Positions 45,688 through 55,649 of a stretch of DNA of 64,000 nt are shown in pieces. The position numbers were made by a program, and so were the translations under genes. The notes beneath the pieces were generated by a model. That model ran no database searches. It saw nothing but the letters and a program-made list of their open reading frames with translations, and was not told the origin of the DNA. This DNA comes from Flavobacterium phragmitis. Its GTDB lineage: Bacteria > Bacteroidota > Bacteroidia > Flavobacteriales > Flavobacteriaceae. Each line of letters begins with the position of its first letter. Within the stretch, counting starts at the first letter, position 1. Where the stretch lies: contig NZ_FOMH01000007.1 in assembly GCF_900112575.1 (NCBI RefSeq), positions 1-64,000 of the forward strand, in the 5' to 3' direction.

Positions 45688-47925
45688 ATGAAAAACAAAA
45701 TGATGTTCCTTTCAGCAACTTTGGTTTTTGCATTCTTTACTTCTTGTAAAAATGATGCACAGACCTTAGCTTCAAATTCGACGCAGACCGAAGAATACGT
45801 TGGAAAAGAAATAAGCGCAGACCACGATGCAGAAATCGATAAACTGATTTCACAGATGACATTGGAAGAAAAAGTAGGAATGCTTCACGGAAACAGCATG
45901 TTTGCAAACGCAGGCGTAAAACGTTTAGGAATTCCGGAATTAAAGATGGCCGATGGTCCATTGGGAGTTCGCGAGGAAATTTCAAGAGACAATTGGGCTC
46001 CAGCAGGATGGACAAACGATTTTGCCACATATTACCCGGCAGGTGGAGCTTTAGCAGCAACTTGGAACGCAGAAATGGCGCATACTTTCGGAACCAGTTT
46101 AGGAGAAGAATTGCGTGCCAGAGATAAAGATATGTTGCTTTCGCCAGCCATCAATATGGTAAGAACTCCGCTTGGAGGAAGAACTTACGAATACATGTCT
46201 GAAGATCCATTTTTGAATAAAAAAATTGCCGTGCCTTTGATTGTTGGTTTACAAGAAAAAGATGTAATGGCGTGCGTAAAACATTACACAGCAAACAATC
46301 AGGAGACAAATCGTGATTTTGTCGATGTACAAATTGACGAACGCACACTTCGTGAAATTTATCTTCCTGCTTTTGAAGCTTCGGTAAAAGAAGCAAAAGC
46401 ATACAGCATTATGGGAGCTTACAATAAATTTAGAGGTGAATATTTATGTGAGAATGATTATATGTTGAATAAAATCCTTCGTGACGAATGGGGATTCAAA
46501 GGTGTAGTAGTTTCAGATTGGGCTGCGGTACATTCAACAGCAAAATCTTTGAAAAATGGTTTGGATATTGAAATGGGAACGCCAAAACCTTTCAATGAAT
46601 TTTTCTTAGCCGATAAATTAATTGCAGCCGTAAAATCTGGAGAAGTTTCAGAAAAAGAAATTGATCTGCATGTAAAACGTATTTTAAGAGTTTTATTCCA
46701 AGTGAAAGCAATGGGCGGAGGCGAGCGTGTAAAAGGAAGCATCGCAACCGAAGCACATTACCAAGACGCATACAAAATTGCAGCAGAAGCAATTGTATTG
46801 TTGAAAAATGAAAATAATGCATTACCATTAAAATTAGACGGAGTAAAATCTATTGCGGTGATCGGAAACAATGCAACAAAGAAAAACGCTCTTGGCGGAT
46901 TTGGAGCTGGTGTTAAAACAAAAAGAGAAGTTACGCCTCTTGAAGGTCTTAAAAACAGACTTCCTTCATCAGTTAAAATCAATTACGCAGAAGGATATTT
47001 GGAGCGTTACGATAAAAAGAACAGAGGAAACTTAGGAAATATTACGGCTAACGGACCAGTTACAATTGACGAAATAGATCCAGCAAAAGTTCAAGAAGCG
47101 GTTGATGTAGCTAAAAACTCAGATGTTGCGATCATTTTTGCGGGTTCAAACCGTGATTACGAAACTGAAGCTTCAGACCGTAGAGATTTGCACTTGCCTT
47201 TTGGACAGGAAGAATTAATCAAAAAAGTATTGGCAGTTAATCCAAAAACTATTGTAGTAATGGTTGCCGGAGCGCCTTTCGATATTAATGAAGTAAGCAA
47301 AAAATCTTCTGCTTTAGTTTGGAGCTGGTTCAATGGTTCTGAAGGTGGGAATGCTTTGGCTGATGTTATTTTAGGAAAAGTAAATCCGTCAGGAAAATTA
47401 CCTTGGACAATGCCAGTAGCTTTAAAAGATTCTCCTGCGCATGCTACAAACAGTTTTCCTGGAGACAAAACAGTAAATTATGCTGAAGGACTTTTGATTG
47501 GATACCGTTGGTTTGATACTAAAAATGTGACGCCGTTATATCCTTTCGGTTACGGATTATCATACACGACTTTTGCGCTTGATAATGCAAAAGCAAATAA
47601 AGATTCGTACGCTCAAAACGATGTAATTGAAGTTACAGTTGACGTTAAAAACACAGGAAAAGTAGACGGAAAAGAAGTTGTTCAATTATATACTTCAAAA
47701 TCTGATTCTAAAATTACTCGTGCAGCACAAGAGCTAAAAGGATTCAAAAAAGCGGATGTAAAAGCTGGAAGTTTAGAAAAAGTAACCATCAAAGTACCAG
47801 TTAAAGAACTGGCTTATTATGATGTTGCGTCTAAAAAATGGACAGTTGAGCCTGGAAAATATACTATCAAATTGGGAACATCTTCAAGAGATATTAAAAA
47901 AGAAATTCAAGTAACAATTAAATAA
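45688..47925 (+). CDS. GH3 beta-glucosidase
   Basis: A 745-residue lipoprotein (lipobox FAFFTSCKND). The N-terminal barrel carries the nucleophile D277 in GVVVSDWAAVHS and the KHYTANNQE substrate motif. The second alpha/beta domain (about 370-590) and the C-terminal fibronectin III-like domain (about 650-745; VTVDVKNTGKVDGKEVVQLY) follow. It releases glucose from the non-reducing end of beta-gluco-oligosaccharides. It closes the xyloglucan backbone steps. Confidence 0.92.
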   Translation: MKNKMMFLSATLVFAFFTSCKNDAQTLASNSTQTEEYVGKEISADHDAEIDKLISQMTLEEKVGMLHGNSMFANAGVKRLGIPELKMADGPLGVREEISRDNWAPAGWTNDFATYYPAGGALAATWNAEMAHTFGTSLGEELRARDKDMLLSPAINMVRTPLGGRTYEYMSEDPFLNKKIAVPLIVGLQEKDVMACVKHYTANNQETNRDFVDVQIDERTLREIYLPAFEASVKEAKAYSIMGAYNKFRGEYLCENDYMLNKILRDEWGFKGVVVSDWAAVHSTAKSLKNGLDIEMGTPKPFNEFFLADKLIAAVKSGEVSEKEIDLHVKRILRVLFQVKAMGGGERVKGSIATEAHYQDAYKIAAEAIVLLKNENNALPLKLDGVKSIAVIGNNATKKNALGGFGAGVKTKREVTPLEGLKNRLPSSVKINYAEGYLERYDKKNRGNLGNITANGPVTIDEIDPAKVQEAVDVAKNSDVAIIFAGSNRDYETEASDRRDLHLPFGQEELIKKVLAVNPKTIVVMVAGAPFDINEVSKKSSALVWSWFNGSEGGNALADVILGKVNPSGKLPWTMPVALKDSPAHATNSFPGDKTVNYAEGLLIGYRWFDTKNVTPLYPFGYGLSYTTFALDNAKANKDSYAQNDVIEVTVDVKNTGKVDGKEVVQLYTSKSDSKITRAAQELKGFKKADVKAGSLEKVTIKVPVKELAYYDVASKKWTVEPGKYTIKLGTSSRDIKKEIQVTIK

Positions 47926-48022
47926 AACTTGTTATTGCTATAAAATAAACAAACCATCGACGCCAGCCCATAAAAAGCTGGCGTTGATTTTAAAAACTTA
48001 CACTTAACTTAAACCAAACCAA

Positions 48023-49513
48023 ATGAAAAAAACAATCAAAGATTATCTCCTGTCTTTTGTTTTATGTTTTGCTTTTTTAGGAGTTTCAGCTTGCAGTTCA
48101 GATAAGGAAAATACATCAGTTAGTATAAAAACATTGACAGCAAGCTCAAATAAAATTGATTTTGAAAGCAAAGAAAATACAATTGAAATAACGATTAATT
48201 CTAACGGCATTACTTGGACTTTGAGTAATCCTGCGAGTTGGATAAAATTGAGTCAGACTACTGGAACATCAGGACAAACAGTGGTAAAAATTACCGCTTC
48301 AGAAAATACGACTACGGCTCTTCGAAATGCAGTGATTACATTAACAGGCAATGAAGTACCGTCTGCGACAATTTCAGTTTCTCAGGTCGCAGGAAGTTTA
48401 TATCCGAGTTATAATACAAATCCAATTGTAGCGGATGCAAGTGGAATGGGAAGTTCTGCAGTTGAGTTGGCAGCAAAAATCAAATTAGGCTGGAATATCG
48501 GAAATACGTTGGAAGCAACCGGAGGAGAAACAGCATGGGGAAATCCAAAAGTAACGAAAGCTTTGATTGATGCTGTAAAAGCAAACGGTTTTAATGCGAT
48601 CAGAATTCCGTGTTCTTGGAACCAAAATTTAGAAAATGCCGCAACAGCAAAAATCAAAACAGATTGGTTGAACCGAGTTAAAGAAGTGGTTCAATATTGC
48701 GTTGACAATGACATGTATGTTGTAGTAAACATTCACTGGGACGGCGGCTGGCTGGAAAACAATATTACCGAAGCTAAAAAAGTAGAAAACAATGCCAAAC
48801 AAAAGGCTTTTTGGGAACAAATTGCAACGCATTTAAGAGGTTTTGACGAACATTTACTTTTTGCAAGTGCCAACGAACCAGCAGTTGAAGATGCTACCCA
48901 AATGGCAGTTTTAAATTCGTATCATCAGACTTTTATTGATGCGGTTCGTTCTACAGGAGGAAAAAATGCAATGCGTGTTTTAGTCGTTCAAGGTCCAACA
49001 ACAGATATTGAAAAAACAAACAAATTAATGACTACATTGCCAGTAGATAAAGTTGCAGGCAGAATGATGGTCGAAGTTCATTATTATTCTCCGTGGAATT
49101 TTGCAGGTTTGACCAAAGATGAAACTTGGGGAAAAATGTTCTATTACTGGGGAGCAGGATTTCATTCTACGACCGATACAGAACGAAATGCAACTTGGGG
49201 AGAAGAAGCCGATTTAGAAAAGAATTTCAAATTGATGAAAACGCAATTTGTAGATAAAGGAATTCCAGTTTTATTGGGAGAATTTGGAGCAATTCGCAGA
49301 ACAACTTTAACTGGAGATGCGCTGACTTTACATTTAAATTCAAGAGCCTATTATTTAAAAACGGTGGTAAAAACAGCAAAAGCAAACGGACTATTGCCCT
49401 TTTATTGGGACGAAGGAAGTTTAGGAAATAACGGTTTCGGAATCATTAATAGAACCAACAATACTGTTTTTGACACACAAGCTTTAAATGCATTATTAGA
49501 CGGATTAAAGTAA
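48023..49513 (+). CDS. BACON-GH5 endoglucanase, probable endo-xyloglucanase
   Basis: A 496-residue lipoprotein (lipobox LGVSACSSD). A BACON domain (about 40-125; ITWTLSNPASWIKLS, VITLTGNEVPSATISVSQ) precedes a GH5 barrel with HWDGGWL, the acid/base E285 in SANEPAVED and the nucleophile E420 in LLGEFGAI. The order BACON-GH5 is that of the Bacteroides ovatus surface endo-xyloglucanase BoGH5A, which supports that role and a surface location. Subfamily 4 is likely but was not tested. Confidence 0.9.
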   Translation: MKKTIKDYLLSFVLCFAFLGVSACSSDKENTSVSIKTLTASSNKIDFESKENTIEITINSNGITWTLSNPASWIKLSQTTGTSGQTVVKITASENTTTALRNAVITLTGNEVPSATISVSQVAGSLYPSYNTNPIVADASGMGSSAVELAAKIKLGWNIGNTLEATGGETAWGNPKVTKALIDAVKANGFNAIRIPCSWNQNLENAATAKIKTDWLNRVKEVVQYCVDNDMYVVVNIHWDGGWLENNITEAKKVENNAKQKAFWEQIATHLRGFDEHLLFASANEPAVEDATQMAVLNSYHQTFIDAVRSTGGKNAMRVLVVQGPTTDIEKTNKLMTTLPVDKVAGRMMVEVHYYSPWNFAGLTKDETWGKMFYYWGAGFHSTTDTERNATWGEEADLEKNFKLMKTQFVDKGIPVLLGEFGAIRRTTLTGDALTLHLNSRAYYLKTVVKTAKANGLLPFYWDEGSLGNNGFGIINRTNNTVFDTQALNALLDGLK

Positions 49514-49627
49514 AAAATTTAGCTTAAACCACATAAGTGATATAAGTAAATTTAAGTACATTGCTAAATAAAAACTTAAAATATCTTATATCACTTATAT
49601 GGTTTAAAAAATATTAAAATCAAAAAA

Positions 49628-51574
49628 ATGAAAAAGAGTATAATATTTATTTTTCTGTTAATTAGCATTTTAACTAATGCTAATGTGAGAATGCCTTTAA
49701 TATTCTCTGACGGAATGGTGCTCCAAAGAGACAAACAAATTCCGATTTGGGGTTTTGCCGATGCGAATGAAAGTGTAGAAGTCCATTTCAACAAACAAAT
49801 TAAGAAAACAACAGTTGATAAAAACGGAAAATGGACGGTAAATTTAAGTCCAGAAAAAGCGGGTGGACCATTTGAATTAATTATTATCGGAAAAAATAAA
49901 ATCACCATCAAAAATGTTTTGGTTGGAGAAGTTTGGATTTGCAGCGGACAATCGAATATGGAATTTCAGGTTTTCAAAACCATGAACGCCGAAAAAGAAA
50001 TTGCAGATGCTAATTATCCAATGATTCGTCATTTTAGCGTGGCACAAGATTTAAGCGGAACTCCAAAAGACGATTTAAAACAAGGAAAATGGGAAGAAGC
50101 CAACAAAGAAAATGTAGGCAACTTTACAGCAGTTGGATATTATTTCGCTAGAAAACTGTATTCAGAATTAAAAATCCCAATCGGAATCATCAATACTTCT
50201 TGGGGTGGAACGAATGTAGAAACCTGGACAAGCCGCGAAGCTTTCGAAAAAAGCAATGAATTCAAAAACATGATTGCCGATGTTCCGAGTTTGAATGTTG
50301 ACTCTATTTCAAAACTATATGCCAGAAAAATGAAAGAAAGAGTCGAAAAAATTCAGGGAACTCCCGTTAGCAATGACAATGAGAAATCATTTAAAGAACT
50401 TTCTTTTAATGATAATTCTTGGGGCGAATTAAACACGCCAGGTTTATGGGAAAATCAGCCGCTGGGCGATTTAGATGGTGTGGTTTGGATGCGAAAAACC
50501 ATTACACTTTCGGCAGAAGACATTAAAAATAAAGCTACATTAAGTTTAGCAAAAATCGACGACGAAGATATTACATATGTAAACGGAATCGAAGTGGGCC
50601 GAAATACACAATGGGATGCGAGACGTATCTATCAGATACCCGAAAATGTATTAAAAGAAGGGAAAAATGTAATTGCTGTTAGAATTGTCGATAACAGCGG
50701 AGGTGGCGGTATCTATGGAGAATCTCAAGATTTGAAATTAACAATAGGAAGTAAAGTTATTCCGCTTGACGGAAATTGGAAGTTTAGAGTTATTATGGTC
50801 AAAGCGGCATTATCGCCAAACAGTTATCCCTCGCTATTGTACAATGCCATGGTAAATCCATTGGTTCCTTATGGAATTCAGGGTGTTTTATGGTATCAGG
50901 GAGAAGCCAATGTATGGAGAGCAGCAGAATACAAAAAATCATTTCCGTTAATGATCAACGATTGGAGAACCAAATTCAAACAAGGAAATTTCCCTTTTTA
51001 CTTCGTTCAATTATCCACTTTTGATGAATTTGGAGGAAACAGCCAAAAAGGAAGCCGTTGGGCAGAACTTCGCGAAGCACAATCTGAAACGTTAAAACTG
51101 CCAAACACTGGAATGGCCGTGACGACTGATATTGGAAATGCAAAAGACATTCACCCAACCAACAAACAGGACATCGGATTACGTTTGGCAGCAACAGCGC
51201 TAAACAATATTTACGGGAAAAAACAAGTTTACAGCGGACCAACTTATAAATCTCAGGAAATAAAAGGAAATCAAATTATCCTGACTTTCGATAACATCGG
51301 CAGCGGATTATCAACGCCAAATAACGATGAATTAAAAGGTTTTGAAATTGCAGGTAAAGACAAAGTTTTTCATCCCGCTAAAGCGATAATAAAAGACAAT
51401 AAAATAATCGTTTCAAGTGATAAAGTTCAAAATCCCGTAGCAGTGCATTACGGTTGGGCAGATGATGATACAACAATTAATCTTTTCAACAAAGAGAAAT
51501 TTCCAGCGTCGCCATTTAGAACTGATAATTGGGAAATGATTACGGCAAATGAGAAATATAAAGTGAGTAAATAG
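49628..51574 (+). CDS. Sialate O-acetylesterase-like SGNH carbohydrate esterase
   Basis: A 648-residue secreted esterase. The catalytic Ser is S109 in CSGQSNMEFQV and the oxyanion region is VLWYQGEANV; a catalytic His/Asp pair is likely near DIHPTNKQD. A jelly-roll insertion (about 255-370) lies between the two halves of the SGNH domain, typical for this family. In this locus it probably removes acetyl groups from xyloglucan galactose, and not from sialic acid, since no sialidase gene is present. Confidence 0.88.
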   Translation: MKKSIIFIFLLISILTNANVRMPLIFSDGMVLQRDKQIPIWGFADANESVEVHFNKQIKKTTVDKNGKWTVNLSPEKAGGPFELIIIGKNKITIKNVLVGEVWICSGQSNMEFQVFKTMNAEKEIADANYPMIRHFSVAQDLSGTPKDDLKQGKWEEANKENVGNFTAVGYYFARKLYSELKIPIGIINTSWGGTNVETWTSREAFEKSNEFKNMIADVPSLNVDSISKLYARKMKERVEKIQGTPVSNDNEKSFKELSFNDNSWGELNTPGLWENQPLGDLDGVVWMRKTITLSAEDIKNKATLSLAKIDDEDITYVNGIEVGRNTQWDARRIYQIPENVLKEGKNVIAVRIVDNSGGGGIYGESQDLKLTIGSKVIPLDGNWKFRVIMVKAALSPNSYPSLLYNAMVNPLVPYGIQGVLWYQGEANVWRAAEYKKSFPLMINDWRTKFKQGNFPFYFVQLSTFDEFGGNSQKGSRWAELREAQSETLKLPNTGMAVTTDIGNAKDIHPTNKQDIGLRLAATALNNIYGKKQVYSGPTYKSQEIKGNQIILTFDNIGSGLSTPNNDELKGFEIAGKDKVFHPAKAIIKDNKIIVSSDKVQNPVAVHYGWADDDTTINLFNKEKFPASPFRTDNWEMITANEKYKVSK

Positions 51575-51655
51575 TTATTTGAAGGTACAAGAATTAATAC
51601 GATAGTTTTTGTAGAAATACCAGATGCAAAAAACATAATCCAAAACAATAATCCT

Positions 51656-54064
51656 ATGAATCCAAAAATCATTAAAAAAATATTTCTCCTCTTACTTCTC
51701 ACATCTTGCTATACAACCATTTCAGCACAGTCCAAAAATGTTTTATGGTACAAACAACCTGCAGAATTTTTTGAAGAAAGTTTAGTTTTAGGAAACGGAA
51801 AAATGGGAGCGACTGTTTTTGGAGGCGCCAATTCAGATAAAATTTATTTGAATGATATTACGCTTTGGTCGGGTGAACCCGTAAATGCCAATATGAGCCC
51901 AGAAGCTTACAAAAATATTCCAGCAATTCGTGAAGCTTTACAAAAGGAAAACTACAAACTTGCGGAAGAATTAAATAAAAAAGTTCAAGGAAAAAACTCC
52001 GAATCGTATGCACCTTTAGGAACATTAGAAATTAATAATTCCGAAAAAGGAAAAGCGGTCAATTATCATCGCGAATTGGATCTTTCGAATGCCATTTCAA
52101 AAGTAAGTTACGAAATGGCGGGCATAAAATATACTCGCGAATATTTTGTATCTGCTTCAGATAAAGTGATGATCATCAAATTGACAGCCGATCAAAAAGG
52201 AGCTTTGAATTTCGATATTAATCTAAAAAGCCTTTTGCAGTCAAATGTTGAAGTTCGAAATAATATTTTGGTGCTGAGAGGTTCTGCTCCAATTCATGAA
52301 AATGCTGGATATAATGTTCCCCAAAAATATCTGAATTTAAAAGATAGAGGTACAAGATTTACAGGTTTAGTTCAAATCAAAAAAACAGATGGGACGATTA
52401 CAAGTTCCAGGGAAACCTTAACGTTAAAAGATGCGACTGAAGCGATTATTTTTGTTTCTGTCGCAACAAGCTTTAATGGTTTCGACAAAAATCCGGCTTC
52501 AGAAGGTTTAGACGATGTGTCAATTGCGTTAGAAAATCTGAATAAAGCTTACGCAAAAGCATTCGACAAATTAAAAGAATCTCATATTGCCGATTACCAA
52601 AAATTCTTCAGTCGTGTCAACTTAGATTTAGGAAAAACAACCGCTCCGGATTTACCAACAGATGAACGTTTATTGCGTTATACTGACGGAAAAGAAGATA
52701 AAAATCTTGAGATTTTATATTTCAATTTCGGACGTTATTTGTTAATCAGTTCTTCGAGAACTTTGGGCGTTCCGGCAAACTTACAAGGACTTTGGAATCC
52801 ATATGTAAATCCGCCCTGGAGCAGTAATTATACAATGAATATCAATCTGGAAGAAAATTACTGGTTGGCAGAAAACACCAATCTTTCTGAAATGCATACG
52901 TCACTTTTGAGTTTCATTAAAAACCTTTCGGTAACAGGAAAAATCACTGCTAAAACTTTTTACGGTGTAGATAAAGGTTGGGCGGCAGCGCACAATTCAG
53001 ATATATGGGCAATGACCAATCCGGTTGGACAATTCGGAAAAGAAGACCCCATGTGGGCATGCTGGCCAATGGCAGGAGCTTGGTTGAGTACCCATATTTG
53101 GGAACATTATGCTTTTAGTCAAGATGTAGCTTATTTGAAAAAAGAAGGTTATCCGTTAATGAAAGGTGCTGCAGAATTTTGTTTGGGCTGGTTGGTTCCA
53201 GATAAAAACGGAAACTTAATTACTTCGCCATCAACTTCGCCAGAAAATCAATATAAACTGGCTGACGGCTTTGTGGGTGCTACATTATATGGAGGAACTG
53301 CCGATTTAGCCATGATTCGTGAATGTTTTGATAAAACGATAAAAGCGTCAAAAGTCTTAAATACAGATGCCGATTTCAGAAAAAAACTGGAAACAGCACT
53401 TTCAAAACTGTATCCGTATCAAATTGGTAAAAAAGGAAATCTTCAAGAATGGTATTTTGATTGGGAAGATAATGACCCAAAACACCGTCATCAATCACAT
53501 TTATTCGGACTTTTCCCTGGTGATCATATTACACCTTTGAAAACTCCTGATTTAGCAGAAGCCTCAAAGAAAACATTAGAAATAAAAGGAGACGAAACCA
53601 CAGGTTGGTCAAAAGGATGGAGAATCAATCTTTGGGCAAGACTTTGGGACGGAAATCGCGCTTATAAAATGTATCGTGAATTATTGCGCTACGTTGATCC
53701 AGACGGAAAGAAAACGGACAAACCAAGAAGAGGAGGAGGAACTTATCCGAATTTATTTGATGCTCATCCGCCATTTCAAATTGATGGAAATTTTGGAGGC
53801 GCAGCTGCCGTTGCCGAAATGCTGGTTCAATCAGACGAAAACGAAATCCGATTATTGCCTGCTTTACCAGACGCTTGGTCAGAAGGTTCTGTAAAAGGAA
53901 TCTGTGCTAGAGGAGGATTTGAAATTGAAATGAATTGGACCGATAAAAAACCGCAAAGAGTAACTGTTTCTTCTAAAAATGGTGGGAAAACAACTTTGAT
54001 TTTTGGCGATAAAAAACAAGAGTTTGTTTTGAATAAAGGAGAAAAGAAGGAAATCAATTTTTAA
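51656..54064 (+). CDS. GH95 glycoside hydrolase, probable alpha-L-fucosidase
   Basis: An 802-residue enzyme with a signal peptide (TISAQ at the end). GH95 core motifs are visible: NMNINLEENYWLAENTN, DNDPKHRHQSHLFGLFPG and DAHPPFQIDGNFGGAAAVAE, the family's catalytic Asn/Asn, Glu and Asp regions. It would remove alpha-1,2-fucose from galactose in fucosylated xyloglucan, which is unlike most simple sugar loci and is a strong hint at the substrate. It ends the co-directional locus. Confidence 0.9.
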   Translation: MNPKIIKKIFLLLLLTSCYTTISAQSKNVLWYKQPAEFFEESLVLGNGKMGATVFGGANSDKIYLNDITLWSGEPVNANMSPEAYKNIPAIREALQKENYKLAEELNKKVQGKNSESYAPLGTLEINNSEKGKAVNYHRELDLSNAISKVSYEMAGIKYTREYFVSASDKVMIIKLTADQKGALNFDINLKSLLQSNVEVRNNILVLRGSAPIHENAGYNVPQKYLNLKDRGTRFTGLVQIKKTDGTITSSRETLTLKDATEAIIFVSVATSFNGFDKNPASEGLDDVSIALENLNKAYAKAFDKLKESHIADYQKFFSRVNLDLGKTTAPDLPTDERLLRYTDGKEDKNLEILYFNFGRYLLISSSRTLGVPANLQGLWNPYVNPPWSSNYTMNINLEENYWLAENTNLSEMHTSLLSFIKNLSVTGKITAKTFYGVDKGWAAAHNSDIWAMTNPVGQFGKEDPMWACWPMAGAWLSTHIWEHYAFSQDVAYLKKEGYPLMKGAAEFCLGWLVPDKNGNLITSPSTSPENQYKLADGFVGATLYGGTADLAMIRECFDKTIKASKVLNTDADFRKKLETALSKLYPYQIGKKGNLQEWYFDWEDNDPKHRHQSHLFGLFPGDHITPLKTPDLAEASKKTLEIKGDETTGWSKGWRINLWARLWDGNRAYKMYRELLRYVDPDGKKTDKPRRGGGTYPNLFDAHPPFQIDGNFGGAAAVAEMLVQSDENEIRLLPALPDAWSEGSVKGICARGGFEIEMNWTDKKPQRVTVSSKNGGKTTLIFGDKKQEFVLNKGEKKEINF

Positions 54065-54238
54065 ATAAGCTTCGGAGAAGCGCAATATTTATAGAACAGA
54101 ATAGACATCTACAAAATAAAGCTCCAGCGGAGCGAAATATAATTTTCGCAATCAAATATTTCGCTACGCTTGAGCTTTTTTACATTCGTGTGATTTAATT
54201 TCTATAAATATATCGCCTCGCTGAGGCTTTTGAATAAC

Positions 54239-54270
54239 AAACCCGACAGGTTTGAAAACCTGTCGGGTTT
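54239..54270. repeat. CCCGACAGG hairpin, family D copy 2
   Basis: AAACCCGACAGGTTTG and its complement; near-identical to the copy at 43691-43722. Likely terminator for the converging genes. Confidence 0.75.
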
Positions 54271-54290
54271 AATTCTTGACAATGTAAGTA

Positions 54291-54836
54291 TTATTTATCT
54301 GTCTGTTCTTTTTCTTCTTCTGGTTTTTCAGAATGTTCCTTTTTGAACGTTTCGTACCATTTTTCAATCGATGGATAAACAAAAGCAGCCACTTTTTTCA
54401 CTGGATTATAAAAAATAGAATGATCTAAAGTTTCTTTTTTAGCGAATGTATTATTGAAATTGATTTTCTCAAACAAAGCAATAAAAATACTCAGAATCAG
54501 AATGGTCTTTAAAACCCTGAAAAAACCGCCTCCGAGTTTATTCATCCAACCTAACATGGCAAAATCGGCAATTCCGGTTAAAATTTTTGCTAAGAAATAA
54601 ACGCCAATAACGACTAAAATAAAAGTCAGGATAAAAGCTGTAATTTGAATGTTGGTTGGATTCCAAGAAACGTGTTTTGAAATCATTCCTGTCATTAAAG
54701 AGGAAAATTTAATGGCAAGATAAATTCCCAACAACAGGGAAATAAAAGAAGCAACTTCTACAAAAAGTCCGTTTTTAATGCCTTTATACAAACTGTATCC
54801 TAAAAGCGCGGCTACAATAATATCAAAAAAACTCAT
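54291..54836 (-). CDS. CvpA-family membrane protein
   Basis: A 181-residue inner-membrane protein with four membrane helices in the CvpA pattern (SFFDIIVAALLGYSLYKGIKNG at the start; GGGFFRVLKTILIL in the third). A charged C-terminal tail (EKPEEEKEQTDK) is cytoplasmic. CvpA relates to colicin V production in E. coli; here its role is unknown. The ATG at 54836 is preferred to the frame's earlier start because the extra 48 residues show no family sequence. Confidence 0.85.
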   Translation of the reverse strand: MSFFDIIVAALLGYSLYKGIKNGLFVEVASFISLLLGIYLAIKFSSLMTGMISKHVSWNPTNIQITAFILTFILVVIGVYFLAKILTGIADFAMLGWMNKLGGGFFRVLKTILILSIFIALFEKINFNNTFAKKETLDHSIFYNPVKKVAAFVYPSIEKWYETFKKEHSEKPEEEKEQTDK

Positions 54837-54924
54837 GTTTGGGTTTTGTGTTAAATGAGGAGCAAAGATAGGTTTTTTGAGGTTCAAAGTGACAGAGTTG
54901 CAAAGGTTCAGAGGTTGTAAATAA

Positions 54925-55083
54925 TGATAAACATAAACACTTAGAAAACACATAATAAGACGTTTCAATTGTAATAACAAATTGTTATAACTGTTTGGGC
55001 TATGTGTTAGAAACTAGTTTCTTTTAGTTTAGTTTTTGACTTAATCCTGATAGCTATCTGGACTATGTTGCTATGTGTTTAAA
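54925..55083. repeat. Dispersed intergenic repeat, family B copy 2
   Basis: Contains GAAACTAGTTTCTTTTAGTT and CTATGTGTTTAAAA ends as in copies at 41376-41522 and 63136-63285. Confidence 0.65.
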
Positions 55084-55112
55084 ATTTTTAGGCACATTGT
55101 ATATGAACTATG

Positions 55113-55120
55113 TATCTTTG
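55113..55120 (+). promoter_or_regulatory. -7 box upstream of the 118-residue gene
   Basis: TATCTTTG fits TAnnTTTG. The -33 element is not clear. Confidence 0.4.
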
Positions 55121-55218
55121 CTAAATCAAAGTTTAGAAATCAGACTGCGATTCTGCCCCCCTTCAGAATCAGTTTTTCAACAATCTAATATCTAAAATCA
55201 ACAATCTAAAATCACATA

Positions 55219-55575
55219 ATGTCTAGAGATATACAGTTAAAAGAACGATGGGAAAAGCTCGTCGATATGCTTTCAAATCAGTTTTCGCAAGGCGAAGACT
55301 TAGATTTGGATGCCATAATTTACCTAATTGGAGTTCAGGAACTCGGAAAAGTGCATCGTCAATTTAAGAAAGACGAAAAATTAAATCTAATGCATATTGC
55401 CATTTGCAGATTGTTAGAACCTTATGGTTATTACGAATTTGATTTTTTTGATAGCGAAGGCTGGCCACACTACAAAATAAAAGAACAATTACCGCCGTTA
55501 AAAGCAGGTGAACAGTCGGTTTTAATGAAAGAAGCAATTGTAAATTATTTTTTGGAAAGAAAACTTATTGAGTAG
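55219..55575 (+). CDS. Conserved Flavobacteriaceae-type protein, function unknown
   Basis: A 118-residue soluble acidic protein, with no signal peptide or membrane segment. It has a helix-rich N-terminus (DIQLKERWEKLVDMLSNQF) and the pattern LIGVQELGKVHRQFKKDEKLNLMH. The region EPYGYYEFDFFDSEGWPHY stands out as aromatic-rich. I do not recognise a domain. It is in a small cluster with the zinc-ribbon protein and pheS on the same strand. Confidence 0.7.
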   Translation: MSRDIQLKERWEKLVDMLSNQFSQGEDLDLDAIIYLIGVQELGKVHRQFKKDEKLNLMHIAICRLLEPYGYYEFDFFDSEGWPHYKIKEQLPPLKAGEQSVLMKEAIVNYFLERKLIE

Positions 55576-55649
55576 AGTCCAGTTTACAGTCTCAGTCTCA
55601 GTTTGCAATTTGGACAGAGACTGAGACTGAATACTGAAAACTAAATAAA

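Larger units (their letters stand above)
54837..55218. other. 382-bp intergenic region with family B repeat
   Basis: Contains the family B element copy 2 and a -7 box at 55113-55120. No gene is seen. Confidence 0.65.

Noticed and set aside
49628..51574. Sialic acid metabolism
   Set aside because: Despite the family name sialate O-acetylesterase, no sialidase, lyase or epimerase gene is nearby; xyloglucan deacetylation fits better.
54837..54980. Longer start of the CvpA-like protein
   Set aside because: The extra residues show no family sequence and run into repeat-rich DNA.
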